Shown: positions 43,991-52,811 of the stretch, piece after piece
Layout: every line of letters starts with the position of its first letter
Position numbering within the stretch: the first letter of the stretch is position 1
Source of the DNA: JAAYZB01 sp035379945
Lineage (GTDB): Bacteria; Bacillota_I; Bacilli_A; Izemoplasmatales; Hujiaoplasmataceae
DNA length: 64,000 nt
Direction of reading: 5' to 3'
NCBI GenBank assembly: GCA_035379945.1
Contig: DAOSWG010000003.1
Location: 39,102-103,101 of the forward strand
Made by a program: the position numbers and the translations under genes
Notes under the pieces: model-generated
Database searches by the model: none
What the model was told of the DNA's origin: nothing
Seen by the model: only the letters and a program-made list of their open reading frames with translations

Positions 43991-45529
43991 CTATCTCACT
44001 CTCAAATATTTTTTGTAGATCGGTCGGAGGGCCGGATAGATTTCCCTATATATCCTGTCATAGATCTGCATATATTCTTCATGCCTGTTTTCATCGGGCA
44101 TGAATGTCTTTTCGTAGGAAACCATGTTCTTGACGGCATCGTCGAAATTGTCATATACACCAAGCCCGACAAAGCCGCAAATGCTGGAGCCGATTCCTGA
44201 GGCTTCGTATTCGGTCGTTTTCTTGACGGGAAGCCCGAATATGTCCGCTGCCATCTGGCAGATTTCCAAAGAATTAGCACCGCCACCGGAAATGACCAAA
44301 TACTCAATATCCTGTTTGGTTCGCTTTTTAAGCCCGACAAAGCCGGAATAAAGCGTGAAGGCGATGCCTTCGATGATCGAACGATAGAGATAGTATTTGT
44401 CGTGATCCGGCATGAAGCCGATCACGGCTCCTCTCGCTTCCGGAAGTTTAAGAGGCGCGTTCCAATACGGTATCAGCATGAGTCCTCCCGATCCGATCGG
44501 GACATCTTTTAAATGCATGTTCAGTTCTTCTTCGGTGCTGATGCCTTTTTCATAGGCTTTCTTGGCGTCGTCTTTAGCGAAATTATCAATGAACCAGGAA
44601 AGCATCCAACAACCCCTAAACACCTGAAGTTCCGGATTGTAAAGCTTCGGATTGATGGCCGGATAGGCGGGTAGGAAAGTGGCCGGCTCGATGTATTTGT
44701 CGGTAGAAAACTGGATCGTGGCGCTGGTTCCGAAAGATAAGGAAGCCGAATGACCGTCCATGACGCCTGAACCTAAAGTCTCGCAACCCTTGTCGGATCC
44801 GCTTGCAAAAAGAGGCAATCCCTCTTTCAATCCGGTTTCTTCAGAAGCAATTTTCGTTATATAACCGATGAGATCGGTCGGATCGACGAGTTCTGTCAGT
44901 TTGTCTTCCTCGATTCCGAAGATTGGAAATTGAAGATTGCTTTTCTTCATCCATTGCTTGTGTTTGTTATCAAAGGGAACATGCCCGATCATAGCGGCGC
45001 TCGAATCTTTGTACACTCCGGTGAGTCTGGCGTGCACAAGCGCGCTCAGATTTCCGAATTTGGCGGTTTTTTGCCAAAGTTCAGGCTCATTTTCCTTGAT
45101 CCAGTTCGGACGGCAGATTTCCCGCTGACACTCAATAGCGTAATCCATTCCGACAAGTTTGTAGAGGAGTCTTTGTAACAAGGGCAAACGCTTTTCGCAT
45201 TTCGCCTTTCTCTGGTCAAGCCAGATGATGAAATCCCTAAGCGGTTTTCCCGATTCGTCCGTACAGGTAAAAGTGTCACGGATCGTTGTCACCGTCACCG
45301 AAGCGATGTCATCCCACAGCTTGCCGGAAATCTCCTTCACCCCAAGGGATGCCTTGCAGGCAAAGAACCAGTATTTGTCGAAAGATTGTTCGCAGTAGCC
45401 CATTTTCCTGGCATAATACGGAATGTCGTACTTCTCTTTCCTGATAACGAGAATCTTTCCTTTTTTGTCGACCAGCATCGCTCTTACGCTTTGGGTGCCG
45501 AAATCGAAAGTCAAAACAAGCGGATCCAT
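43991..45529 (-). CDS. FGGY-family carbohydrate kinase
   Basis: 512 residues of the FGGY/actin-like fold: TFDFGTQSVRAMLVD (phosphate loop), IIWLDQRKAKCEKR (substrate region with W-x-D-x-R pattern), SFGTSATIQFS and SGGGANSLEICQMAADIFG. It phosphorylates a sugar or polyol with ATP. It differs from true glycerol kinase (which has LDQGTTSSR), so xylulose-, glycerol-like or other substrates are possible. Its neighbours, a GlpA-like dehydrogenase and FAD enzymes, suggest a polyol whose phosphate is then oxidised. Confidence 0.88.
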   Translation of the reverse strand: MDPLVLTFDFGTQSVRAMLVDKKGKILVIRKEKYDIPYYARKMGYCEQSFDKYWFFACKASLGVKEISGKLWDDIASVTVTTIRDTFTCTDESGKPLRDFIIWLDQRKAKCEKRLPLLQRLLYKLVGMDYAIECQREICRPNWIKENEPELWQKTAKFGNLSALVHARLTGVYKDSSAAMIGHVPFDNKHKQWMKKSNLQFPIFGIEEDKLTELVDPTDLIGYITKIASEETGLKEGLPLFASGSDKGCETLGSGVMDGHSASLSFGTSATIQFSTDKYIEPATFLPAYPAINPKLYNPELQVFRGCWMLSWFIDNFAKDDAKKAYEKGISTEEELNMHLKDVPIGSGGLMLIPYWNAPLKLPEARGAVIGFMPDHDKYYLYRSIIEGIAFTLYSGFVGLKKRTKQDIEYLVISGGGANSLEICQMAADIFGLPVKKTTEYEASGIGSSICGFVGLGVYDNFDDAVKNMVSYEKTFMPDENRHEEYMQIYDRIYREIYPALRPIYKKYLRVR

Positions 45530-45553
45530 GATCCCATCCCCTTTATAAAAGTA

Positions 45554-45913
45554 TCATCCATTCAATAGTATATCACTCGTAATAACAATATCAATATTGA
45601 GACCGAGACAATTTTCGATAACTTTGTATCCCCGGCCAACTCTTTTATCCAGAACGATTTTGTTTATTTCCTTCATAACATCAAAAATCCTTTCCTTGGG
45701 AAAATCCGCCGATGCCTTGATTGGCACGACGGGAACATCGGAAAAGATTGTTTTGACGGTAGACGATATCGTCCGTTTCGGATTGGTCATTTCGTCGGTG
45801 CCGTAAGCTATGCCCCGAACGCATCTGTTTCCGGTGACGATATATTTTCCGTCTTTCTCTTCAACTTTTAATAGGCAACTGTTTGGACAGACAATGCATG
45901 TTATTTCCTTCAT
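45554..45913 (-). CDS. DUF1667 protein
   Basis: About 119 residues. It starts with a CxxxxC pair (CIVCPNSC) and a later NRCVRG, probably binding a metal or Fe-S cluster, then PKRTISSTVKT and VPVVPIKASADFPKERIFDVM. DUF1667 proteins almost always follow the two FAD oxidoreductase genes seen here, and probably form an electron-transfer complex with them, in place of GlpC. ATG at 45913 has AAGGTG 6 bases upstream; it lies 5 bp after the FAD oxidoreductase. Confidence 0.9.
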   Translation of the reverse strand: MKEITCIVCPNSCLLKVEEKDGKYIVTGNRCVRGIAYGTDEMTNPKRTISSTVKTIFSDVPVVPIKASADFPKERIFDVMKEINKIVLDKRVGRGYKVIENCLGLNIDIVITSDILLNG

Positions 45914-45918
45914 GATCA

Positions 45919-47157
45919 TCACCTTGCCAAAGTGAAACTGATCGATCCGTTTATCTGGGAAAAATCAAGCGCGATCGACAGTTTCTCCATCTCCGGCGGC
46001 CGGAGATGGGTGTATTTTCTTTTGTAGATTGCCCGGCCTTCCGATTCTATATTTAGCGTGACATCTTTTTCGATCGCTTTGGAACGAAAATAAAAATCGA
46101 CTTTGCCTTTGGCGCCTATCGATACATGTTGCGGAATCACATACATGAAATCCTCGGAAGCTGAAACCGGGATGTATTCCCTGACTTTTTTTTGGTAAGT
46201 TGCTGCTTCTTTGCCGGCTTTTTCCGCCGTAATGGTGACGTAATCGACCAGATCGTTAACCTGCATCGCGTTCCCGCAGGTGAAAACGCCTTCGATTCCG
46301 GTCATGCAGTTTTCATCTACAACCGGACCTTTGGTTTTGGGATCGATCGGAACAGACAATGTTTCGGCCAGTTCATTTTCCGGGATAAGTCCCACGGACA
46401 AAATCAAAGCGTCGCAAGGAATATGTTTCTCTGTTCCTTCGATAACCTGCATGTTTCCATCAACCCTGGCCACATCGACTGCTTCCAATCTGTTTTCCCC
46501 GTATAGTTTGGTCACGGTGTGGGATAGATACAAGGGAATGTCATAATCTTCCAGACACTGGCAGACATTTCTTGTAAGGCCGGAAGGGCGGGGCAGTATC
46601 TCATAGACTCCCACGACTTCGACACCTTCTAATGTAAGGCGACGGGCCATGATAAGACCGATGTCTCCGGAACCTAAAATCACGCATTTTTTGGCGGGAA
46701 GACAGCCGGCAATGTTGGTAAAATACTGGGCGGTGCCGGCCGTGAAGACGCCGTATGGCCTGGTTCCGTTGATGAAGATCTGTCTTGATGTTCTTTCCCG
46801 GCACCCGGTAGATAGCACAATTGTCTTGGTTACGACTTCCATGACGCCTTTTTCCGTTACATATTTTATCATGAACAAATCGTTTTGTTTCTCGATTTTG
46901 GTGACGAAACTTTGCAGCGTAGCTTCGATGTTTCTTTGCTTGAATTCGTCAATGAATTTCTCGGCATATTCCGGGCCGGTTAGCTTTTCATTGAAATATA
47001 TTAGTCCAAAACCGTCGTGGATGCATTGCTTCAAAATCCCGCCAAGTCTTTTTTCCCGTTCGATCAGAAATACTTTGGCAGAGTTGTCATGAGCGCTGAT
47101 CGCCGCCGCGAGTCCGGCCGGGCCGCCGCCGATCACGACTGTATCATAATTATTCAT
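45919..47157 (-). CDS. NAD(P)/FAD-dependent oxidoreductase (GlpB-position)
   Basis: 412 residues. The N-terminal FAD motif is VVIGGGPAGLAAAISAHD, a second nucleotide-binding motif is ILGSGDIGLIMARRLTLEG and TCGNAMQVNDLVDYVT is near the end. It resembles nitrite-reductase/thioredoxin-reductase-like subunits that partner a GlpA-like dehydrogenase. It would take electrons from the dehydrogenase to NAD(P) or a carrier. Overlaps the GlpA-like gene by 8 bp. Confidence 0.9.
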   Translation of the reverse strand: MNNYDTVVIGGGPAGLAAAISAHDNSAKVFLIEREKRLGGILKQCIHDGFGLIYFNEKLTGPEYAEKFIDEFKQRNIEATLQSFVTKIEKQNDLFMIKYVTEKGVMEVVTKTIVLSTGCRERTSRQIFINGTRPYGVFTAGTAQYFTNIAGCLPAKKCVILGSGDIGLIMARRLTLEGVEVVGVYEILPRPSGLTRNVCQCLEDYDIPLYLSHTVTKLYGENRLEAVDVARVDGNMQVIEGTEKHIPCDALILSVGLIPENELAETLSVPIDPKTKGPVVDENCMTGIEGVFTCGNAMQVNDLVDYVTITAEKAGKEAATYQKKVREYIPVSASEDFMYVIPQHVSIGAKGKVDFYFRSKAIEKDVTLNIESEGRAIYKRKYTHLRPPEMEKLSIALDFSQINGSISFTLAR

Positions 47158-48865
47158 GAACTGAGCCTCCTTTTTGCGACTTGAAAACTACCGGGGATCC
47201 GATCTCTTTTCCCGCGACTTCTTCTAATGGAATATGTTCGTGTTCGGAGATGATTTTGGCAACCAAAGGCATGCAGAAACCGCCTTGGCAGCGTCCCATT
47301 CCGGGACGGGCCCGGCGTTTTATGCCGTTTACTGTCGGAACCTTGATATTGCGATTCAAGCAGTCGATAATTTCCCCTTCCGAAATTCCTTCGCACCGGC
47401 AGATGATTCTGCCGTAAGCCGGATTCCTTTTGATGAGGGCTGTCTTCTCTTCTTCGGTCATGAAACGCAAAACGGGATCCGGTTTTCTCTTTGGATCGAA
47501 TTTAGTGTTTGATCTTACTTCCCGGCTTTCTTTCAAAATATCGATGCCCATCTTGGCGACATCTTTGGCAACAAGCGGACTGGTAGTCAAACCAGGCGAC
47601 TGAATACCGGCGCAATGGACGATATTTCTCGTCTTGCGGCCTTTTTCAATATAGAAATCCTCTTCGTATGTGGCGGCTCTGGTACCGGTAAAATAGGCGA
47701 TGATGTCTCTTTTTTCCAGGGTTGGCACGATATATTTCTGTTTTTGAAAAACTTGGTCCAAGGACTGGGATTCGGTGGCGAAGTTTTCCCGTTCCGGCGT
47801 TTCGTAGGCATTCGGACCGATCAGGATATTGTTTTCGATCGTCTTGATCACACCGCCGCCTTTGGAATGGGCGGTTTTTTTATTGTGGGAGATGAATTCG
47901 ATCGAAGTGATATGATTGATTTCCTGTCCTATTTTCTTGTCGAAGATATAATCCGATCCGGAGCGCGGATGGATCGTGAAGTAACGGTCGTCCGCCATTT
48001 CGGCAATCTTGTCCGCAAACGTGCCGGCGGCGTTGATCAAGACTTTCGGATATATCATCCCCCGGTTTGTCTTGACGGATACAACTTTATCATCCTTAAG
48101 TTCCATCGACAACACGGCGGTATCAAGTTCCACTCTGGCACCGTTTTTCACAGCGTTTTCCGCAAAAGCGATTGTCAGTTCGTATGGCGACACGACACCG
48201 GACTGCGGATTGGATACGGCGCATTCCACTTCCGGATTGAACTTCGGTTCCGTTTTGAGGATCTCTTCTTTACCGGCCACTTCGGTCGGACAACCGATTT
48301 TACTGCGGCTTTTCGCGATAAGCCGTAAGAGCGGTTTGATGGGCTTGTTGAAACAAGCGTATTGTCCTCTTCTTTCGAAATGTACGCCAAGCTCATCGCA
48401 TATATCGCCGAAAATCCGGTTGGCCCTGACGACATAATATTGTTTTTTTGTTCCTATGCCCAAATCGACGCCGGGATGGATTTCGCCGTCGTTTCTCCCG
48501 GAAGCTTGCATTGCCAGATCGGATTCTTTCTCGACCAGCATTGCACTTACATCATATCGCATGAGTTCGCGCAAAATGGAAGCGCCGGAAATACCGCCGC
48601 CTATCACCAAAAAATCCGGTTTCAAGCCGTCTAGTTTATTATCGCATATAAAAGGCAAACGCATTTTTTCCTCTTTGGCGTTTTTTAGCGTTATATCGTT
48701 CAATACTCCGATGTAACGTTTCTTGTCCACAGCCAAATACCCGGCATTAACAACATCTTCCCATTTGTCGAGTTCGCCCGTCAATCTGACGCAACCATCT
48801 TTTTCTTCGGCTTCAACTCCCGGATAAAGTCCGGCCAGTTTTTTCCTCAAACGGCTTATCTTCAT
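47150..48865 (-). CDS. GlpA-like FAD dehydrogenase with [2Fe-2S] BFD-like domain
   Basis: 571 residues. Residues 1-65 form a small domain (GCVRLTGELDKWEDVVNAGYLA) that resembles a BON domain. At about 83 the FAD motif FLVIGGGISGASILRELMRY opens a D-amino-acid-oxidase/glycerol-3-phosphate-dehydrogenase fold. The C-terminus has ICRCEGISEGEIIDC and GRCQGGFC, the cysteine pattern of the BFD-like [2Fe-2S] domain. It most likely oxidises glycerol 3-phosphate or a related phosphorylated polyol. First gene of the operon, just downstream of the TetR operator and promoter. Confidence 0.9.
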   Translation of the reverse strand: MKISRLRKKLAGLYPGVEAEEKDGCVRLTGELDKWEDVVNAGYLAVDKKRYIGVLNDITLKNAKEEKMRLPFICDNKLDGLKPDFLVIGGGISGASILRELMRYDVSAMLVEKESDLAMQASGRNDGEIHPGVDLGIGTKKQYYVVRANRIFGDICDELGVHFERRGQYACFNKPIKPLLRLIAKSRSKIGCPTEVAGKEEILKTEPKFNPEVECAVSNPQSGVVSPYELTIAFAENAVKNGARVELDTAVLSMELKDDKVVSVKTNRGMIYPKVLINAAGTFADKIAEMADDRYFTIHPRSGSDYIFDKKIGQEINHITSIEFISHNKKTAHSKGGGVIKTIENNILIGPNAYETPERENFATESQSLDQVFQKQKYIVPTLEKRDIIAYFTGTRAATYEEDFYIEKGRKTRNIVHCAGIQSPGLTTSPLVAKDVAKMGIDILKESREVRSNTKFDPKRKPDPVLRFMTEEEKTALIKRNPAYGRIICRCEGISEGEIIDCLNRNIKVPTVNGIKRRARPGMGRCQGGFCMPLVAKIISEHEHIPLEEVAGKEIGSPVVFKSQKGGSVHE

Positions 48866-48886
48866 AAAAACCCCTCACGATTTCGT

Positions 48887-48904
48887 GTCGGCCACTTGAC
48901 CGAC
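48887..48904. promoter_or_regulatory. TetR-type operator
   Basis: GTCGGCCA-CT-TGACCGAC, an 18-bp palindrome with one mismatch pair. It overlaps the -35 box of the tetR promoter and lies just downstream of the FAD operon promoter, so one protein could repress both. Confidence 0.65.
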
Positions 48905-48924
48905 ATACAGGCATAGTATATAAT
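48896..48924 (+). promoter_or_regulatory. promoter of the tetR-like gene
   Basis: TTGACC, 17-bp spacer, TATAAT. Confidence 0.75.
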
Positions 48925-48943
48925 ATCACTGGAAAAAAATCAA
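48915..48943 (-). promoter_or_regulatory. promoter of the FAD-rich operon
   Basis: Minus strand TTGATT, 17-bp spacer, TATACT; its -10 box overlaps that of the divergent tetR promoter. Confidence 0.75.
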
Positions 48944-48981
48944 CAATTTATGATAAAATAAATGTCAAAGGGATGATCATT

Positions 48982-49554
48982 ATGGCCAAAAAACGCCTTG
49001 ACGAGAACTTGCGCATGTTAATCCTTTCCAAAACGCAGGAACTTCTCCAGAGCAAATCTTTCAGCGACATTTCATTAAACAATATCGCCAAGTATTCCGG
49101 CATAAGCAAGGGCACGCTCTACTATTATTACAAAAGCAAAGACGACATCATCGTCGAAATATACGGCCAGTCGATCGATTCACTATGGGACGAGTTTATC
49201 GAATGGGTCACCAATAAAGATAAAAACACATCTTTACACCGGGTAGCCAAGTTCGTCATCATGAAAGGCACGGGTTCTTCTTCCATCCGGTTGAATCTGA
49301 TTAGCGACGCCGCCAACGGCAACAACGAACTCAAAAAAAGACTGTTGGAAAAATACAACGCCTTCGTGAATGCGTTCTACAACAAACTAAGAGAAGACAT
49401 GACCGAAGAGGATGCCAGATTTGTTTCATGGCTGCTTGTCATAGTAACTGACGGAGTCAATGTCCAAAAATCCCTGCATAACCCCAAATTCGATTCGGAA
49501 TCTTTCATCAGAATGGCTGAAGACTTCTTTCTTAAAGCCGAAGAAAGTCTATAA
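48982..49554 (+). CDS. TetR/AcrR-family regulator of the FAD-rich operon
   Basis: 190 residues. The N-terminal HTH reads DISLNNIAKYSGISKGTLYYYYKSKDDI, the standard TetR pattern; the rest is a helical ligand-binding domain. It is divergent from the five-gene operon and shares overlapping promoters with a palindromic operator, so local repression is likely. Start at 48982 (MAKKRLDE) was chosen for spacing from AAGGG; ATG at 48973 touches that site. Confidence 0.92.
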   Translation: MAKKRLDENLRMLILSKTQELLQSKSFSDISLNNIAKYSGISKGTLYYYYKSKDDIIVEIYGQSIDSLWDEFIEWVTNKDKNTSLHRVAKFVIMKGTGSSSIRLNLISDAANGNNELKKRLLEKYNAFVNAFYNKLREDMTEEDARFVSWLLVIVTDGVNVQKSLHNPKFDSESFIRMAEDFFLKAEESL

Positions 49555-49568
49555 AAAACCGATAAAAA

Positions 49569-49612
49569 TGCCGGCATACCCCAAAGGTAAGCCGGCTTTT
49601 CTTATTTTTTTT
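49569..49612. terminator. bidirectional terminator
   Basis: GCCGGC/GCCGGC stem extended by ACC/GGT around loop CCAAA, with TTTTC and a longer T-run on the plus side and ATTTTTATC on the minus side. Confidence 0.8.
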
Positions 49613-49629
49613 TTAAAAAATATAATGAT

Positions 49630-50394
49630 TCAAACCTGTTTCCGGTCAAATATCAATATTGAAGCACTGACAAAACCAACAATCAAAGCGCCGCAAATAA
49701 TCAAGGCCGGAACAAAATCAGATGTTTCCAAGGTTCCCATTAACAAACTGACATTGACTGAAGCGATAGTCGCAGGAACATATTTTTGGAATGTCGGGAC
49801 AATATTCAATAGTGTCATGACAACGACAAGTCCACCAGCAAAAAGCAGGCTACCGACCATTCTCGAAAACAAGATGCCGCCCAGAATCACGGAAGCGATC
49901 AGGAAAAGGCCGAAGAGCCACAAGCCGAAGAAAGCAAGAAAGCCGTTGGAGAAAGAGCCGATTACGAATAAGTAATCCGTTAAAAAATATGTGATCGCAA
50001 ATGCCACAAAATAAACGATGGTCCATGTTATGCTAGCGACTGTAAACTTGGCAAAGACGACCGTCCGGCGTTTCAAGCCTTTTGTCAGGACATTCACAAG
50101 CGTTCCTTTCGAAAGTTCTCCTGCCATTGTGTTGGCAAATACTATGACAACGACTATCAAGCCCATCTGTCCGACATTTTTGAAAAATTGCGCAAAGCTG
50201 TCAAGAGCCGTCGGATCGGCAAGGCCGAGGGTCGATGGATCGATACCAGCGGCCGCGAAGATTTCCGGCATGTAAAAAGCAATAAGCGGATTCATCAATC
50301 CAAATAATAAGAAAACTATCAACAGTATCAATAGCTTATAAGTACGGAACAGTTCTGTCCATTCCTTTTTCACAAACGCCAGATATGCTTTCAT
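49630..50394 (-). CDS. ABC-2 type transporter permease
   Basis: 254 residues with six membrane helices: a first helix after a basic N-terminus (AYLAFVKKEWTELFRTYK), the FANTMAGELSKGTLVNVLTKGLKRR cytoplasmic loop found in ABC-2 permeases, and a C-terminal helix. A periplasmic segment lies at about 45-70. It forms an exporter with the upstream ATPase, sharing a 4-bp overlap. The substrate is unknown; relatives export lantibiotics, peptides or lipids. Confidence 0.85.
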   Translation of the reverse strand: MKAYLAFVKKEWTELFRTYKLLILLIVFLLFGLMNPLIAFYMPEIFAAAGIDPSTLGLADPTALDSFAQFFKNVGQMGLIVVVIVFANTMAGELSKGTLVNVLTKGLKRRTVVFAKFTVASITWTIVYFVAFAITYFLTDYLFVIGSFSNGFLAFFGLWLFGLFLIASVILGGILFSRMVGSLLFAGGLVVVMTLLNIVPTFQKYVPATIASVNVSLLMGTLETSDFVPALIICGALIVGFVSASILIFDRKQV

Positions 50395-51296
50395 TTTACC
50401 GCCTCCAGGAAGAGACTTTCCACCGTTGGTTCGAGAACCTCGAATTTTTTCGGATACAAATCGGCTTTAACCAGCCAGTTCAGAATATCCGCCTTTGTCT
50501 TTTCGATATTTTCGGCACCGATCAGAAAATGTCTGTCAAGTTGGCCGATAATCGCAAAAGGAGACTTTTTCAGAAAAAGAGCGGCTTCGGCTTCGGTCTC
50601 GAATTCCAGAAACAACCGGTCGTTGTGATGTTTGTTTTTAAGCTCTGATACCGAGCCGCTCAGAACCAGTTTGCCTTCTTTAAGAACAACAACATGGTCG
50701 CAGATGCGTTCGACATCAGAAAGAATATGGGTAGAAAAGATAACTGTCGTTCTTCCTTTGACGGTCAAAAGAATATCCAGGATCTCCTTGCGCCCAACCG
50801 GATCCAAAGCCGAGGTCGGCTCGTCGCAAATCAACAGCTTCGGCTCGTTTAGCAATGCTTGAGCGATCCCTAAACGTTGTTTCATGCCGCGTGAGAAACT
50901 TCCGATTTTCTTGTTTACGTTATCCAGACCGACGAGATGCAACAATTCCTGTTGCCTGATTATGAACAAATCGGATGGCATGCCGGTGATATCGGCACAT
51001 AATTTTAAGTATTCCTTCGGTTTTAAATAAGAATAAAATTCAGGAACATCCGGCAAATAACCAACGACTTCGTTCGTCCTAGTCTCACCGTATTTTACTT
51101 CCATCCCGTCGATAATCGCTTTGCCTTCATCCGGTTTCAAAAGACCCAGAATCATTTTCATGGTTGTTGTCTTTCCGGCTCCGTTCGGACCGACAAAACC
51201 GAAAATGGTTCCCGCCGGCACCTCAAAGGAAAGGTTGTCGACGGCTTTTATGCCATTGAAGCTTTTTGTGAGATTTTTCACTGAAAGGATATCCAT
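50391..51296 (-). CDS. ABC exporter ATP-binding protein
   Basis: 301 residues: Walker A GPNGAGKTTTMKMI, Q-loop YLPDVPEFYSYL region, signature SRGMKQRLGIAQALL, Walker B LLICDEPTSALD, and switch His in STHILSD. The C-terminal 90 residues are typical of the CcmA/NatA-type exporter ATPases. ATG at 51296 was picked because AAGGA is close upstream; a longer in-frame extension has no ribosome site. It is first of a two-gene exporter unit. Confidence 0.93.
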   Translation of the reverse strand: MDILSVKNLTKSFNGIKAVDNLSFEVPAGTIFGFVGPNGAGKTTTMKMILGLLKPDEGKAIIDGMEVKYGETRTNEVVGYLPDVPEFYSYLKPKEYLKLCADITGMPSDLFIIRQQELLHLVGLDNVNKKIGSFSRGMKQRLGIAQALLNEPKLLICDEPTSALDPVGRKEILDILLTVKGRTTVIFSTHILSDVERICDHVVVLKEGKLVLSGSVSELKNKHHNDRLFLEFETEAEAALFLKKSPFAIIGQLDRHFLIGAENIEKTKADILNWLVKADLYPKKFEVLEPTVESLFLEAVK

Positions 51297-51657
51297 TCTA
51301 TTCCTTCTTTCTCGTGACGTATTTATTCGCTCCGGTTTTCCATCCGATATGAATTCCGTGCTCGTCAAGAAAATATTACCACAGATAGATGAAAAGCGAA
51401 ACTATTGTTTCGCTCAAAACAATGATTATGTTTTCTCATCTGGCTCATGAATAAGTTAAAGTGCAAACAAAATATTATCTGATTGTTGTTATTTAAGTGT
51501 TGTTTACAAAGCCGTGTTCTTTTTCTACGAATCCTTGTATAGGGTGGACATCTTGATTTTCATGTTATATAATTACATCAAATTTAAACGGTTAACTCAT
51601 CGGTTTATCCGTTTGATCTTGCTTCATAAGCCATATCAAAAAGGAGGCCGCGTCGCT
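51297..51657. other. 361-bp divergent intergenic region
   Basis: No gene is seen here. It contains a perfect inverted repeat AGCGAAAC-TATT-GTTTCGCT at 51395-51414 and the promoter of the serine-hydrolase gene at 51545-51573. The repeat is followed by TTTTC on the minus strand. It could be an operator or leader terminator for the exporter genes. No convincing promoter for those genes was found. Confidence 0.55.
51545..51573 (+). promoter_or_regulatory. promoter of the serine-hydrolase lipoprotein gene
   Basis: TGGACA (one mismatch), 17-bp spacer, TATAAT, about 85 bases before the chosen start. Confidence 0.65.
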
Positions 51658-52746
51658 ATGCCTAAATTCACCGGTTCTGACATGAAGAAAAGATTATTGT
51701 CATTGTTTCTTATATTCGTTTCTTTGTTTCTTTTTTCCTGCAAAAGCGTAACGGACACTTCTTTTACGACAACAACCCGGAATGCCGATGAGGCCATATT
51801 GTTAAGCAATCTTGATACCATATTTGAAGATGCCGCGGATATTTCCAATATTTACGGGATATCCGTATACAAAAATGACGAATTCATCGCAAGTGAATTC
51901 TACGGACTCACCACCAAGGAATCTAAAAACAATGTCTATTCCGTCACCAAAAGCATCACTTCATTATTGCTGGGAATAGCGATCGATATGGAATATATCG
52001 AAAGCGTCGATCAGACAATTGGTGATTTCATCGATCTTTCTTCATATGAAAACCAAGAAGTCCTCAGCACGATAACCATCAAAAACCTGATTACAATGAG
52101 CGCGGGATTGGTCTGGGATTCCAGCAATCTCGCCGGAGAAATGTCCGAACTAAGGACGGCGGAGGATCCGCTGGCTTTGATTCTTGAGCGTGATATAGAA
52201 TATACTCCGGGAACCAATTTCAATTATAGCGACGGCGCCGCGCATCTGATGTCGATCATCATTAGCCAGGCTACCGGGATGAGCGCCCACGATTTCGCCA
52301 AAGAATACTTGTTTACCCCTCTGAGTATTTTCAATACGATCTGGAACACCGACCGATTAGACAACAATATTGGCGGATGTGATTTATATCTCAGCCATGA
52401 AGACATGTACAAAATTGCTAAACTTGTTCTTAACCGCGGCGAATACGAAGGTACGAGAATCGTATCCGCAACCTGGATAGACGAATCGACTGCCACTCAG
52501 ATACCCGTAGACTACGCCACCGACTATGGATTCTATTGGTGGATTACCAGCCCGGGAGATCAAAAAAGGATTTCCGCCAGAGGCTGGGGCGGGCAACAGA
52601 TTTATATAGTCCCCGAGGAAAACATTATTGTTATTACTTCCGCCGACGGATGGGTATCAAGCAACATTGCCCAGACCCAATTCACAGCACTACTTTCGGT
52701 TGCGGAAAATCAAATCATTCCCTTGTTAACCTCCTATGACGATTGA
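51658..52746 (+). CDS. serine hydrolase lipoprotein (beta-lactamase/PBP-like fold)
   Basis: 362 residues. Signal peptide with lipobox LFLFSC (Cys28) then a Thr-rich stretch (TSFTTTTRN). The class-C-like active site has SVTK (Ser95, Lys98), a Tyr in FNYSDGAA where YxN is usual, and a late GWGGQQIYI in place of the HTG triad. It is likely a surface esterase, D-aminopeptidase or amidase rather than a true beta-lactamase. ATG at 51658 follows AAGGAGG by 10 bases; an upstream extension would hide the signal peptide. Monocistronic. Confidence 0.85.
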   Translation: MPKFTGSDMKKRLLSLFLIFVSLFLFSCKSVTDTSFTTTTRNADEAILLSNLDTIFEDAADISNIYGISVYKNDEFIASEFYGLTTKESKNNVYSVTKSITSLLLGIAIDMEYIESVDQTIGDFIDLSSYENQEVLSTITIKNLITMSAGLVWDSSNLAGEMSELRTAEDPLALILERDIEYTPGTNFNYSDGAAHLMSIIISQATGMSAHDFAKEYLFTPLSIFNTIWNTDRLDNNIGGCDLYLSHEDMYKIAKLVLNRGEYEGTRIVSATWIDESTATQIPVDYATDYGFYWWITSPGDQKRISARGWGGQQIYIVPEENIIVITSADGWVSSNIAQTQFTALLSVAENQIIPLLTSYDD

Positions 52747-52766
52747 TTTATGGATTAAGGCAAAAT

Positions 52767-52811
52767 AAAAGGTTTCTGATTGCATTCAAGCAATGAAGAA
52801 ACCTTTTTTTA
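52767..52811. terminator. bidirectional terminator
   Basis: AAAGGTTTC/GAAACCTTT stem enclosing a second ATTGC/GCAAT stem, followed by seven Ts; serves the serine hydrolase and, on the other strand, the RlmD-like gene. Confidence 0.8.

Noticed and set aside
51297..51368. 24-residue N-terminal extension of the ABC exporter ATPase
   Set aside because: No ribosome site; the ABC domain starts normally at 51296 with AAGGA close by.
51514..51657. Longer start for the serine hydrolase at 51514
   Set aside because: It would put 48 residues before the signal peptide and lipobox, and the ribosome site AAGGAGG lies before 51658.
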